The position numbers and the translations under genes are program-made. Shown here one piece after another: positions 1 to 11,400 of a stretch of DNA of 64,000 nucleotides; positions within the stretch are counted from its first letter, which is position 1; each line of letters begins with the position of its first letter. The notes under the pieces were generated by a model. That model did no database searches and was not told the origin of the DNA. It saw nothing but the letters and a program-made list of their open reading frames with translations. The DNA is from Diatrype stigma (Eukaryota; Ascomycota; Sordariomycetes; Xylariales; Diatrypaceae): assembly GCA_022225965.2 (NCBI GenBank), contig JAKJXP020000010.1:124001-188000 (forward strand). The letters are read 5' to 3'.

Positions 1-699
1 ACACGAAGCGTAGATAGACTAGAGGGTGCAATTACTAGTACGAGAATGATTTATAAATACATGTGTACTGTATTGTATTGCCTTACGATACGAGTTCAAT
101 GTCAGAACGCCCGATGTGTAAGTGATTACAACATCACAAACTCCGATAGCCCATCCGAAAAGGGGTTTGTTGGTTTTGGTTTTCTGGAACTGGGAATATT
201 AACGTCATAACTACCTCTGACTGGCCGAACCCCGCAAACAACCTCTCCCCACTCTTGCATGCAGGACGGATTCGCGGGATCTCGGAGTGCTCGCTTCCTC
301 CGATGCACGGTAGCCTCACCTGCATCATATGTTAGTAACGTTGTTTAAAAGGCTAGGTAGGTACTTAAGTAGGCAGGCTCTCGTTGTTGTGAAACACTTT
401 AAGCTTTCTCCTCTTATACCTACCTCGCGCTTCGTGCATGTATGTCCGCCCCTAAATTCCGGCCGCTCTTCGCACACTCCCCTCCCCTTACAAGTTTCGT
501 AGGACCGAACATCCCGAAGCGACCAGCAGCAGCCCGCCATTGTGTCCTCGTATTTCAGCCTCGCCGGGCCCTTACTACCACTGCTACTCCTCCACTTACC
601 CCTCTGCTACCTTTCCATCATCATCGTCCTGCCATATTAATCCCAACAATCTACCGTCATTACCACCACCACCACCACCACCTCAACAACCACAGCAAG
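1..699. other. Gene-free left edge and GST 5' leader
   Basis: No convincing gene is visible. The last 150 bases before the glutathione S-transferase start are rich in CCA/CAC triplets, as expected for a fungal 5' UTR. The frame of the GST is open back to an ATG at 442, noted separately as a possible N-terminal extension. Confidence 0.6.
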
Positions 700-1788
700 A
701 TGGCCACCGCCACCGCCGACGCATACGAGCTGATCTACTGGCCCGGCATCCCCGGGCGCGGCGAGCACGTGCGCCTCGCGCTCGAGGAGGGCGGGGCCGC
801 CTACCGGGACACGGCCCGAACCGGAACCGGGATGCGCGAGGTCGGCGCCCAGATCGCCGACGACAACCTCGGCGACGACGCCAACGCGCCGCCCTTCGCC
901 CCGCCTGTCCTGCGCCACGGCGACGCGCTGCTGTGGCAGACCCCCGCCATCCTGGCCTACCTCGGCCCGCGGCTGGGCCTGGCCCCGGAGGCCGCGTCGG
1001 CGGGCGCGGCGCGCGTCGCGGCCCTGGCCATGACGGCGCTGGATGGGCTGAGCGATGAGGTGCATGATTGCCATCATCCGATTGCTACGGGGCGTGAGTG
1101 GTCTTTTCTTTTTTTTTCTTTCTTCTTCCGTGTTCTCTCCATACATACCCCCTTTGTTGCCCCCTTTTATATGACCTACCTTCTTACTATTCCCCTTCCG
1201 CGCGCACGTAAGCTGACCCATTACAACTCCTCCGAGATGGGGATGGTATCGTCTTTTCTTCGCAGTGTACTACGAGGATCAGAAAGAGGAGAGTCTGCGC
1301 AAGAGCAAGGACTTCGTCGCGAACCGGCTGCCCAAGTTCCTCGGCTACTTCGAGCGCGTCCTCCAGGGCAAGGCGAGCGGCGACGGCCCGTGGCTCTACG
1401 GAGGGCGGCTGACGTACGCGGATCTGGTGCTGTTCCAGGTGGGTTGCGCGTTCCCTTTATGACTCTTTCCTTCCAGTCAGCCTTTCCCTACCTGATACTC
1501 TGTAACTTTGAGAAACCCCCCTGTAGATAACAAGCAATTCACTGACGACGTGTAAACGTGCACGCAAACCTCGAAAAAAAACAGTGCCTCGATGGAACGA
1601 AGTTCATGTTCCGGAAGGCCATGCAGTGGGCGGAGAAGTCGGGAAAATACGCGCACGTCTTCGAGCTCTACGATGCTGTGAAGGCTCGGCCGAGGATCAA
1701 GGAGTACCTGGCAAGCGATAGGAGGCAGGGTTACTCGATGGGCATCTACCGCTACTATCCCGAGCTCGATGTCGGAGAGGAGATGTAA
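700..1788 (+). CDS. Glutathione S-transferase family protein
   Basis: Cytosolic-type GST that would conjugate glutathione to electrophiles. I read three exons: 700-1093, 1266-1438 and 1585-1788, joined through GTGAGT...CAG and GTGGGT...CAG introns in matching phases, giving 256 residues, a normal GST length. The N-terminal thioredoxin fold starts with YELIYWPGIPGRGEHVRLAL (about residues 9-28). WQTPAILAYLG (about 78-88) is the segment that contacts the gamma-glutamyl group of glutathione in this superfamily. The all-helical C-terminal domain includes PWLYGGRLTYADLVLFQ. The start at 700 was chosen because it sits directly before the fold. An in-frame ATG at 442 would add 86 low-complexity residues including a His run. 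Substrate and class cannot be told from sequence. The family call is secure. Confidence 0.88.
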
Positions 1789-2988
1789 ACTCGTTATGGC
1801 TCTGATGCTGTGAGTATCACACTAGGGATTTGAAAGGGGTAAAAGCGGGGATACCGGTGTTGGTATGAGTATGAGTTACCATCTGCAGCTTTACCTTGCT
1901 ATGTTCCCCCACCTGTTGTAAGGCATTGCTGACTTATACAACATAATTGCGCACTGGTTTCTAGCCAACTTGGTATATCTTCTCGTTCGATTATCTGACT
2001 ATCTTCAGATACGTGCATCTGGCTCTCCTGGGCTTCGGGACCTAACCGTCGTGCCTAAAATCATGGGTGGAGTGCATCTGATCTGATGAATACACACATG
2101 GTGATGCTCCTGCCTCCACCACGCATTCATAACACTGTCATATTGGCCATGTATTCCACGCTGAGAAGCCTCTCATTGTTCACTTCTTACTTGCCTCCCA
2201 CTGTTTGTCCCATTTTTCCAATTCCTTCACGATACGGGTAGGCCTGTCAGTCTTTTGATCCGTCTTCGGATAGGTCTTCACAGCTAGGCGCTCGGTGGCC
2301 GTGATAGGTTCATGTCGTATGAACTCAACAACCATTGGCGCGAAGATAGACGGGCCAGGCTGGCGTGTGCTATATACATATCATGAGTCGAGTTAAACAC
2401 CCTTGGCCCGGCATAACTCACATTTGTTGATGGTTGGAGGATGCCGGCATATTGTTAACTAATACAATAGGCCGTGGGTAATGAACTCGAAGCAAAGTAT
2501 AATGCAGATGGCTGTGCAGACTCCTTCTCAGGTGTTTGTTGATGTGGACGCAGAGCATCATAGTCACGCCATGACGAGAATCGTGGGCTATTATACCCCA
2601 TAATGGACAATAGAGGCAAAGCTGGGCAATGTTATGATCAACTTCATGATTTGAGTCGTGATCACGTATATGATCACAATCATGATTTTGATTAATACAT
2701 GCAATTGGACAAGTGCCCAGATGTACCTAAACGCGGTGCCAAGACCGGCAGCCAATGTCGACTCCCTATCAAAGAACAGTGTAATCTTCGCTTATATAAG
2801 ATCATGGTCATGATTAAACGACATCCTGCACAAGGCTATGTGTCCAACCCCGCTTACCGCAGTCACTACTCTGATGATCATGCCATTCAATAAGCAACGT
2901 CACTTTTTCGAAGCTTCTGGGTACCAATTCCTCATACGAATAAATAGCTAGACAGAAGTGCGTGCTGTAGCACACTCGGTATTGTGAC
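1789..2988. other. Intergenic, AT-rich, no gene seen
   Basis: Separates two plus-strand genes, so it holds the GST 3' end and the promoter of the C2H2-like gene. No supported ORF. Around 2630-2700 there is a dense cluster of TGATCA and ATCATGAT palindromes, listed separately. Confidence 0.6.
2630..2700. repeat. Cluster of TGATCA/CATGAT palindromes
   Basis: Within 70 bases the words TGATCA, ATCATGAT and CATGATT recur. At 2658-2677 GTGATCA and TGATCAC form a perfect 7-bp inverted repeat around a 6-base centre. It lies about 310 bases upstream of the predicted start of the C2H2-like gene, so it could be a palindromic protein-binding site or a simple AT-rich fold-back. Function unknown. Confidence 0.4.
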
Positions 2989-5082
2989 ATGGATGATTCG
3001 AACATCAATTATCATTCCGAATGGCGGTGGGACTGTGTAAGTAGCTCCTCATATGCCGTATTAGTCATCGCAATATATATGCACAATGATGGAGCGATGA
3101 ATCAAATCTCTATTGAATTACTAATCTAGGTTCAGGTACAATGTGGAAACGGCAACAACTCATTTATCTATGATTCCGCATGTCCATTTTGCCATTCACT
3201 CCGGAACAGCTACTGTGCTGTCTACTTATGCGACACTACGGGGCCCAGCTTTCCAGGGTTAGCCCATCATATATCGGGTCGCTCAGATGTCAACCTGTAT
3301 CCAGACATCGGCAGCCCATGTTATGCAGGGAGTGATTGGGGTGCCGATAGTGGCTATGGAAGTTGCGATTCAAGCCCTTGGCTGAATCCTCCAAGAACAT
3401 TAATGATTTATCGTACCACGCCGGAAGAACAGCATGTCGACCGAATAGATCCTCATAAGGAAACTCTCTCACCAGAGGTGAACCAAAATGGGCGAGGCGA
3501 TGGGGACAAGCCCTCGACCCCTAAAACCCGGGTTTCTGTAGGTGAGGACAGAACGACGGAAAACCGTAATGGCTCAGAAGGCTTCCATGATGGCCAGGGG
3601 TCATCTATACCGTCTACATCGTCTACGTCGCCTACGTCGCCTACGTCGTCTACGTCGTCTACACCGTCTACACCGCATATCACTCCTACAGCGTCCCTTC
3701 CCTCACAAACAATGAGCAGCGAGTGGCTATTACCACTTCAAAACCACCCCTCATTTCCAGAGATACTCCAAGCTTGGAATAACTTCGTGAGAAATATCAC
3801 AGCTTATGAGAACCAGGGACCTCCAGAAGACCATACTTCCACTACAGGTTCATCATCTCAAGATCCGTCATCTCAGAGCGAAGGATCCACGTCTTCCAAC
3901 CCAAAGAAAAGGAAGGCAGAATCTGGAGATGAGGATAGTTCTGAGCCACGGCCTTCAAAGCAACGGTTACTAGAAGATTCAAGGTCAGGTGAAGAAGATA
4001 AGAAGTTTGCATGTCACTATCTAAAGATGGATCCAAAGACACATCATCATTGCACGTACCCTGGTTTCAAAGACGTGCGTAGCACCACACAACATTTACG
4101 AAAAATACATCTCGTTCAGAAATGGATGGTTCCTGATCGGTTGGGGCGGGGAGAATCTGAGCGTAAAAGATGGTACCTAACATGGGATAAACTCTTCCCT
4201 AACAAAGATCGACCGAAGTCCCCTTATGCAATTGGGTTTAGAGATCTGCTTTCCCGCTTCGTTGATGACCTCAGAGTCGACCCGGAGTCCCACCATTTCG
4301 CTGATGATGTGGAAGAGCGAATGACTAGCTGGTTATCACACCCAAATGGAACCCCTCCGTCCATACAAATGGCGACTCCAGAATCAGCTGTGATTGATGG
4401 AAATCCATCTACGTCACCCGCAGAATCCAGCCCAACTCCTGGGTCGAATATCGCGGCATCTCTCTCAGAGGGCGCTCCAGCTCTCTTGCAGTATACTGAA
4501 CACGGTAGTCCAATGCAGGGAGCCGCTGGAGAGTTGCCTACTGTCGTGGAAGCGACCCGCATCACTAATAATCAAGCCACTGGATATTCTTCAGGTGTCC
4601 TTAGAAGAGAAAATGAAGCCAACGACGAATTGTCGTCGATAGATAACCCCAGGCCTTCCGAGATAGGAGCTCAATCTGAAACACCCCTAGATCCTGCTAC
4701 CTCAGTAAGCCCAGCAAGCCCTCCACCCGGCAGCAATTCAACGCGGGGGGGTTTCTTGGGAAGTCCGCTCTTAAGACACAATGCAGCATGGGGTCGTGGA
4801 GCCTTAAATCCGGCAATCGTGATGGACGACAGTTATCGAGAAGAAACTACACACCAACTTTCCGATTTACCAGGTGTTGATTCGATGGATTTGGACACAC
4901 CATATATCTATGAGTTTTATCCTATGTCTTACGATTGGTCTTTCCTATCCCAGGATGAGCTTGACAATCTCTTCGGAGAACATAGCGAACGGCATCCCGT
5001 GACGACTGCGGCTTCAACCAACTCTGGCCCGGTTTCTGCTGATCCACCACCTACTTCGTCCGGGCGTATGGGAGATTCGTAA
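2989..5082 (+). CDS. Fungal C2H2-zinc-finger-like regulator, hypothetical
   Basis: Two exons, 2989-3036 and 3130-5082, split by a GTAAGT...TAG intron with an ACTAATCTAG branch/acceptor region. The phase is 0, and the frame is open on both sides. The product is 666 residues. The recognisable part, about residues 307-345, begins FACHYLKMDP and ends QHLRKIH. This is the pattern of a fungal C2H2-type family in which a FACPY-like start is followed by a conserved Cys and a LKEHLYRRH-like end. A following segment with W..LFP and KSPY (about 363-382) is also typical of those proteins. A Cys/His-rich stretch (CPFCHS, residues about 28-31) lies near the N terminus. The rest is Ser/Thr/Pro-rich and probably disordered, with KKRK at about 275 as a possible nuclear signal. 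Target genes unknown. Confidence 0.72.
3606..3676 (+). repeat. 6-bp coding microsatellite (Ser-Thr-Ser/Pro)
   Basis: About eleven near-copies of the hexamer TCTACR/CCTACG in frame, encoding an STSSTSPTSP-like run inside the C2H2-like protein. It is a low-complexity tract probably variable in length between strains. Confidence 0.7.
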
Positions 5083-5980
5083 TACACCTTCGCTACAAAT
5101 ACTTGATAAATGGAGACTCCAGTCACCACGGCAACCCCGTCTGAGACTTGAGTACACTAGTGGTCCAACCTCTCGAGGGCATAGGAGATATAGATGTCGC
5201 GGTAGAATGGGACCGTTCTAAAGCAGGTATAGCGCTTTGGCAGGGGCCTATATAGAGATCCGATCTCCCCCATACGTCCCGGACGCTCTGCTTGAGCTTT
5301 AGCAGAGCGTAGCACTTCCGTTATTCGAAGGGCTATTCGGAAACGCGGCAGTAGATCTGCTGCGGAAGAACTGAGTCCACCGGCGGTGCTATAAGACGAC
5401 AACACAGTCCCCACGGAGTCCTCAGTGCTTATGTCGCCATATATATGGTGATAGTAAGGACTGAGAGTTCTGCAGAACCAAACGCAGAAGCCCCTGGTTT
5501 GGAGCTCTGCTATTGCTAGAAGAGCAACGGCATCGCATTCATTTGTGATAATGTCTTTCACGGAAGTGTGATTGTTTCCCCCACCGTCTTGCAATATGGC
5601 TGTATGGCGCTTTATGCGGTTTTAGATCAGCGTCAATTCTTGTTTAGACCACATTAAATTGACCTTCTTACTATCCTGAGGTGCCGTTGAACCGGACCTG
5701 CCGTATTATTTGAAAGGTACCTAGCCACCCATGCCTGCTTGCCAGAATTCGAGACGATGAACCACCTTTACACACTATCTTTCAAAGCACTCTTTGGTTA
5801 CAAAATTTAAACCAGCTATATGGACGGGTTTGAATCAAAACTTCGCTCTTATTATATGACTATGCGTATAAGGCTCTAGTATCTAAAACGCCCAGGTATC
5901 GCCACCGGACCTAAACACTATACATTGCCAAAGACACCGATTCCCGTTCGCGGCGGAATCCCAACTCTCTCTTCTCTACC
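5083..5980. other. Intergenic between convergent genes
   Basis: Holds the 3' ends of the C2H2-like gene (plus) and the SGNH hydrolase (minus). Apart from one doubtful minus-strand ORF (5157-5594, listed separately) I see no gene. Confidence 0.5.
5157..5594 (-). CDS. Doubtful 145-residue ORF
   Basis: An uninterrupted minus-strand frame of 145 codons. No domain, signal or repeat is recognised. The middle (about residues 60-110) has a plausible amphipathic composition, but codon choice is not as GC3-rich as in neighbouring secure genes. It may be a chance ORF or a gene remnant. Confidence 0.15.
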   Translation of the reverse strand: MQDGGGNNHTSVKDIITNECDAVALLAIAELQTRGFCVWFCRTLSPYYHHIYGDISTEDSVGTVLSSYSTAGGLSSSAADLLPRFRIALRITEVLRSAKAQAERPGRMGEIGSLYRPLPKRYTCFRTVPFYRDIYISYALERLDH

Positions 5981-6930
5981 TTACTGCGCAGCCTGAAGGA
6001 AGCCGCGATTGGCCGCGTCGGCGATGGCATCGAACCAGATGTTGGCCATCATCTCGTAGCCCTGGTCGTTGGGGTGGGTGCCGTCGGGGATGAGGTCGAG
6101 GCCGGGGCTGCCGGCGCCCTGCATGTCGGCGAGGACGACGCGGCGGCCCTGGTTCTGCCAGTCCCAGACCAGGCCCGGGATCTGCTCGTTGTAGGACGCG
6201 AACTGGTCCGGGTTGACGGCGTTGCGGAGCAGCGTCGATACCACGATGGTCGCGTCGGGCGAGCCGGCCCTATCATCCAGCGCTCGGAGTCAGCACATTG
6301 ATATCCAATAATACGACATTACCAAAGACAGAGCGGAGCTCTCAAGAAAAGGCAGAATGGGCAATAAGTAAGGGGCTCCGAAAGCTGCTTACCAGACGGC
6401 GTCCATCAGGCGCGCGACGCGCACGCCGACGTTGGGGATATCGACGTTGCGCACGCAATCGTTGGTGCCGGCGTTGATGAGCACGAGGTTGGGCTTCATG
6501 TTACCGACGTTGGCCTCGGCCTTGCCCTTGACCTCGTCGACGATGTAGCCCGGCCAGCCCTCGTTCTCGGGGTTGGCCATGTCGCCGCTCGGGTTGCTGC
6601 CCACGTACTGCACGGCGTTGCCGTTGGCGCTGAGCCGGTCCCGCAGGAACGCCCGGTACCCGTTGCCCGTGCTCGAGCCGATCCCGTGCGTGATCGACGC
6701 CCCCAGCGGCATGATCCGCAGGGCGAGGCCGTTGGCGAAGCTGCGGTCCTCGAGCGCGCGCGCCGATGGGGGCACGGCGAGTCCTGTGCGGTGGGCGGGT
6801 GCGATGTTAGCGCGCATGTCCTCTCGCAAGTTGGGTGTGGGAAACCTGCCGTAGCCGGGAGATACGTACCATTAACGACGGACAGCGCGCTCGTCACGAC
6901 GGCGCCGAGGAAGGCCTTGTTGAAAAACAT
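5981..6930 (-). CDS. Secreted SGNH/GDSL hydrolase (CE3-like esterase)
   Basis: Predicted extracellular esterase. Exons on the minus strand are 6930-6870, 6783-6393 and 6269-5981. Introns are GTACGT...CAG (86 nt) and GTAAGC...TAG (123 nt), and all phases match, giving 246 residues. Residues 1-20 are a hydrophobic signal peptide. The SGNH blocks are all present: block I MPLGASITHG with nucleophile Ser50 (the usual GDS is GAS here), block III NAGTND with Asn128, and block V DGTHPND with Asp213/His216 of the catalytic triad. The STGNGYRAFLRD and NEGWPGY segments resemble carbohydrate esterase family 3 acetyl xylan esterases, so deacetylation of plant-wall xylan is the likeliest role (inference). 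Confidence 0.86.
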
Positions 6931-8487
6931 TATGTACAAGAAAGAAACTTATAGAAAGGAGCGAAATGAGGCTGACGATAGAAACGAGGGTATCAAGTAT
7001 GCGACGCTTGTAGGGAATTTGTGATGATCTACACTTCAAACTACCTGTTCCTGTCGAAGGGCTGGAACAAGCTTTATATACTCGAGCAACCTGACCGTGC
7101 TTTGACTAGGTATCATGGCATCATCATGAGAATTCGGACCTTAAGGGGAAGGTAGCAAGAGGTAGCAAGACATCCCGAAGACATCCAGGATTCGCGGTCG
7201 CCCCGGCCCAGATGGTATATCCGGGTTGTCTATTCTGGGATAAACAAAAACGACCCATCATCGGCAAGTATTGGTCTAGGCCTCCTCATAACAATGATAT
7301 GCTCACAGAATCTGGGGTTCCGGTGGTTTGGCTGAAGCACCAAGTCCGTAGGCGACAGGACAAGGGTCAGGGGCGGGATGTCAATGGACCAATATAGTCA
7401 GAGGGCACCTACCGGAAACGGCAAAACCCACCTCCCCAACCAGCGTTAGCAGCTGAAGAGAGCCATCATCAGAGGCCGGTATGTGCTTCGCATTCTTGAG
7501 CCTCGAATAGGTATTTCATGATCGCTTGCCTGTTACGGAAACTATAACGAAAGCACACGCCTGTTTTTATAGTCTTCGTCATCAGTTGAATTGCCTTACG
7601 GGCAAGCCACGAGGGTTCTTGGCGCCTGGATTCCGGGTATTATACAATGGCCGCGATCTCAATGCGCGCTACTAGTCAGCGCATACACGTAGTAATGTAG
7701 TAAGCCCGCTTGCGGGTAAGGAAGGCATTGATTGCATCGTGTGAACCGAGTAAGCACTCATCATAAACAGGGCGATGCTGGAAGCACTGCTTATACTTAT
7801 CAAGAGGGTGTCGCTTCATGCACAGTCCGTGCCGCTTAGCATAGTCGCTTACCTAAGCTCCATCCCCTATTTGGAGTCGACGACTCATCTTATAGTTCAC
7901 CGGTTTTAGGGTAGGTTGATTTAGAAAGAAACCCGTTCGAACATTTGGCCGTTTAATGCGTTATGATAAACCAGTTTTGATAGAAGCCCGTGCGGAACAC
8001 GCGGCCACTCGGGCTTGGGGCGTAACTGGTATTGTTGTGAGTCACGGACATAGTGTTTCTTTACCACGAGGACTATATTCTCGGGACTGAGGAACCAGGA
8101 GCAACTGACCAAGCTCACCAGAGTTTACTAACTGGCCCCTAGAGACCCCGTTTTATCTCCAGCATGATAACCAAACGCGACCTCATATCGAATTCGTGGT
8201 CCTTAAGAACCATACAAATCATAAATACCTAGGGGGTGAGGGGTGGCGGATCGTTGAGATATGAGCCAGGTACAAGCCCGCCTCTGCAGGTGTTTCCCGC
8301 ATCAGGGCAGACCACAGTAGATGGTCATGTCGCTTCCTTTTTATATACAAAAAATATGCAGGTGTTATGTTGAAATAATATGCACGCCACACAATGGAAA
8401 ACATAACTTCCCAAACTAACTAATCGACAGGTAATATAAATATATGCATTTTGAATGAGCCTTTTGAGTCAATTAGCAATAAATCAC
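6931..8487. other. Intergenic, no gene seen
   Basis: Lies between two minus-strand genes. It holds the SGNH hydrolase promoter near 6931-7100 and the 3' end of the MetE-like gene at the other end. Only short unsupported ORFs; no repeat family noticed. Confidence 0.5.
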
Positions 8488-9657
8488 TTAAACACTTAGA
8501 TCGTCGCCCCAGATCTCGTGGGCGATCTCGACCTCGAGCTTTATCTTAGCCCACTGCGCGGCCTCATTCAGCTTGTTGCCCTCGCTGGTGGAGCTGAAGC
8601 CGCATTGGTGGCTCAGGCACAGCTGGCGCAGGCCGGCGGGGCAGAACTTGGCGGCCTCGTGCACACGGGCGATAATGTTGGCCTTGTCCTCTAGCTCGCC
8701 GTGCTTGCTGGTCATGACGCCGAGGACGACGATCTTGTCGGCGGGAAGGAAGCGGAGGGGCTCGAAGCCGCCGGACCGCTCGTCATCGTACTCCAGGAAA
8801 TAGACATCGACGTTGAGCTTCTTGAATAACACCTCGGCCACGGGCTCGTAGTTGCCCCTGGCAAACCAGTTCGACTGGTGGTTACCGCGGCACAGGTGGA
8901 TACCGATGGTGAGGTCCTTGGGCTTCTTCGAAATGACCGCGTTGATCAGCGTCGCATACTGCTCCGTTAGGGCATCGGCGCTCCCGTGCCGCTCCTCAGC
9001 CTCCTTCCGCATCTTCGGGTCGCATAGGTAGGCCAGGTTGGTGTCGTCGAACTGGACGAAGCGAGCACCTGCCTTGTACAGATCGTCCAGCTCCTCCTGG
9101 AACACGCGGGCCAGGTCGTCGAAAAAGGGCTCCAGAGTCGGGTAGGCCGTGCTGTCGATGGTCTCGCGACTGTTGCGAAAATGCAGCATCGTCGGCGACG
9201 GGATGCAGACCTTGGCGGTGATCTTCTTGGCGTCCTTGCTGGGCTCCGCGTCCGAGGCCTTTGTGGCTGTGGGGATCTGCGATGCCAGAAACTTGAAGTC
9301 ATCGACCTGGATCGGCTTCGGGTGGCTGATCTTGTCAACGACGACAAGGCGCGGGGGCATCGTCCCGCCGACACTGGCGCCGGTGGAAGTCAAAGCGCCA
9401 CGAGTCTCGATGCCGGAGAGGTGTTCGAGGAAGTCCACGTGAAACCATTGGCGCCTAAATTCGCCATCTGTGACAGACTGGAGCCCAGCCTCGATCTGGC
9501 TTTGGACCACTTCGGCGATCTTCTCATCCTCTATTTTCCTCAACTCCTCGGGCTTGATCTCGCCATCTGCCAGCTTCTTGCGGGCCTCCAACACCTCTTT
9601 AGGTCGCAGGAGCGAGCCAACATGGTCGGCACGGTATACACCAGTTGGTAAAGTCAT
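8488..9657 (-). CDS. MetE C-terminal-domain (UROD/MetE-like) protein
   Basis: Single-exon 389-residue protein of the cobalamin-independent methionine synthase C-terminal superfamily (YxjG/YxjH-like stand-alone barrel). It starts GVYRADHVGSLLRP, typical of these short forms. Likely zinc ligands are visible at the barrel's C-terminal face: His254 and Cys256 in GIHLCRGNH, Glu289 in FLEYDD and Cys352 in SHQCGFSS. The substrate-site pattern QFDDTNLAYLCDP (about 202-214) is also kept. Because the N-terminal folate-binding half of MetE is missing, this is not an ordinary methionine synthase. It may use a different methyl donor or a small thiol substrate. Intact by length and motifs. Confidence 0.85.
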   Translation of the reverse strand: MTLPTGVYRADHVGSLLRPKEVLEARKKLADGEIKPEELRKIEDEKIAEVVQSQIEAGLQSVTDGEFRRQWFHVDFLEHLSGIETRGALTSTGASVGGTMPPRLVVVDKISHPKPIQVDDFKFLASQIPTATKASDAEPSKDAKKITAKVCIPSPTMLHFRNSRETIDSTAYPTLEPFFDDLARVFQEELDDLYKAGARFVQFDDTNLAYLCDPKMRKEAEERHGSADALTEQYATLINAVISKKPKDLTIGIHLCRGNHQSNWFARGNYEPVAEVLFKKLNVDVYFLEYDDERSGGFEPLRFLPADKIVVLGVMTSKHGELEDKANIIARVHEAAKFCPAGLRQLCLSHQCGFSSTSEGNKLNEAAQWAKIKLEVEIAHEIWGDDLSV

Positions 9658-11400
9658 CTTGAGGCAGGATATATAGGGGAATCACGGGGCCGTTATGCTC
9701 CAGTGAGGAATATAATTGGAAGGTATAGACGGTTTGAAGCTGTACAAACCTTGAACGTTGAAGACTGTACGGGACTCAAAGGATACCCGTAGACTTGACA
9801 GCTAGTATTGGGATACGATAATGAATATGAGTGTTCGTGTTAAACCGATAAGCCTCACCTTCCGTGTGGAATAAGAAAAGAAAGATGAAAAATAGAAAAA
9901 TCCAGCTTTATTAGCTGACGTCTCTCCCCTCACACCCATCCAGTACTGAGACTTACCCCACCGCACTTTGTCAGCGGTTCTATTTTCCAGGCGACGCTGC
10001 CGCAGATTAGCGATTGTTGCGATTGGAACGACCGTTAGCCTGGAGATTCGCCATGGCGAAGGTCGAAAAAGTGGTCCGCAATTCCATGTAAGGGCCATAT
10101 AAGACCATGTAGGGCGCGCAGCTCTGGGGCTACGAATTACCTAATAGAGGTAGTCGGCACTTCAGACCGGCCTGGCTTTAGAACAGACAGAGAGGCGGGC
10201 CGAAGATGCGTAACATGTATTATCCGCATACCTCCGAACCTGAAGTAACTAACGACGAACGTTGAGTGATATATGGTTCCAAGTCTAACCCATGGGGTAA
10301 GATTGGAAATAGCGGGTATGGGACTCTCGTGCTTGGGGGCTCCAGTTGAGAACCTCAGTTGGTTTTTGGAGTGCTCCTCGGAATGTCGAAACTGCATGAA
10401 ATGACGACTGAAGATGGTCGAGTGTTGCATCTTTCTTATCCCCGATCCTAGTTCACTGTGGGTCTCCAATTGGAGGGCACAACTGAAGCCTGAGGACATG
10501 GTGTGTCAGATTGATAGACTCAGATTGATAGACAGCTTCCATCGGGTAATACGACCTGCAGTGTTAGCTCATAAGACGGAATTGAAAGCCTCTGGGTCTG
10601 AGGTATAGAGGTTATATATCTATTTATGAGCCGATATAGGAAGATACGCAGGTAGGGTTCTGCCATCAAGGTGCCTATGGTCACTTCCAGGTTGTAAGCA
10701 CTTGACTAGAGAACAACCTGGAACATAAGTACCTAGGTAGTTACCAGAAGACTAGAAGTCTAGATGGGATGGAGGACGAAGAGCCTCATTGCTTCCCTCG
10801 CTAATGTTCTAATGTTCTGAGCTACAAGTGATCCGTGCTCCCACCACTTGCACCTGCCCTGCTGCGTACTTGCGTATGTTCCACATGTTCCACTGCAGTC
10901 TGCAGTGCTGCAGCCTGCACGCAACAGGAAGGGGCTTGGGGAAGGGGCGGCAGGGCGGGCAGTGAGCGGTGGTTCGTCAGTGCCTGCCCGCTTCGGTGGC
11001 TCACGGCAATCTGGACTCTGGGCTGAACTCTGAACAAGAACAGACGACAGCACTGAGATACTCCCAACATCAACTCCATCGCTACAGGTCCTTAGCGATA
11101 ACGTAACGACGTGATACATAGTGTATGAGCCGATCTCGTGTATTTGAAATACCGTGCCGTACCGCACCAGCGTGGCTTTAAATGACACATTTTCTATTCT
11201 TACCAACTATAACTATCGATCGCAACTGAATGCTATCCGAACGAGCTATTCGTCCAGCAGGGTGATTTCCATCATCCACCGAATTACATATACATACATA
11301 CATACATACATACATACAATACATACCTACAGCACACCACACCATCGATCCATCATCAATCAATCACGATCGCGGTCACGGTCACGATCAGAACGAAACC
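9658..11400. other. Divergent intergenic region, no gene seen
   Basis: Sits between the minus-strand MetE-like gene and the plus-strand SNARE gene, so both promoters should lie here. Short ORFs show no family resemblance. A (TACA)n microsatellite sits just before the SNARE gene. Confidence 0.55.
11286..11331 (+). repeat. (TACA)n microsatellite in SNARE 5' leader
   Basis: About ten consecutive TACA units with one interruption, about 70-115 bases upstream of the SNARE start codon and therefore probably within its 5' UTR or core promoter. Confidence 0.75.

Noticed and set aside
10137..10499. 120-codon minus-strand ORF
   Set aside because: No recognisable feature and codon use unlike the secure genes.
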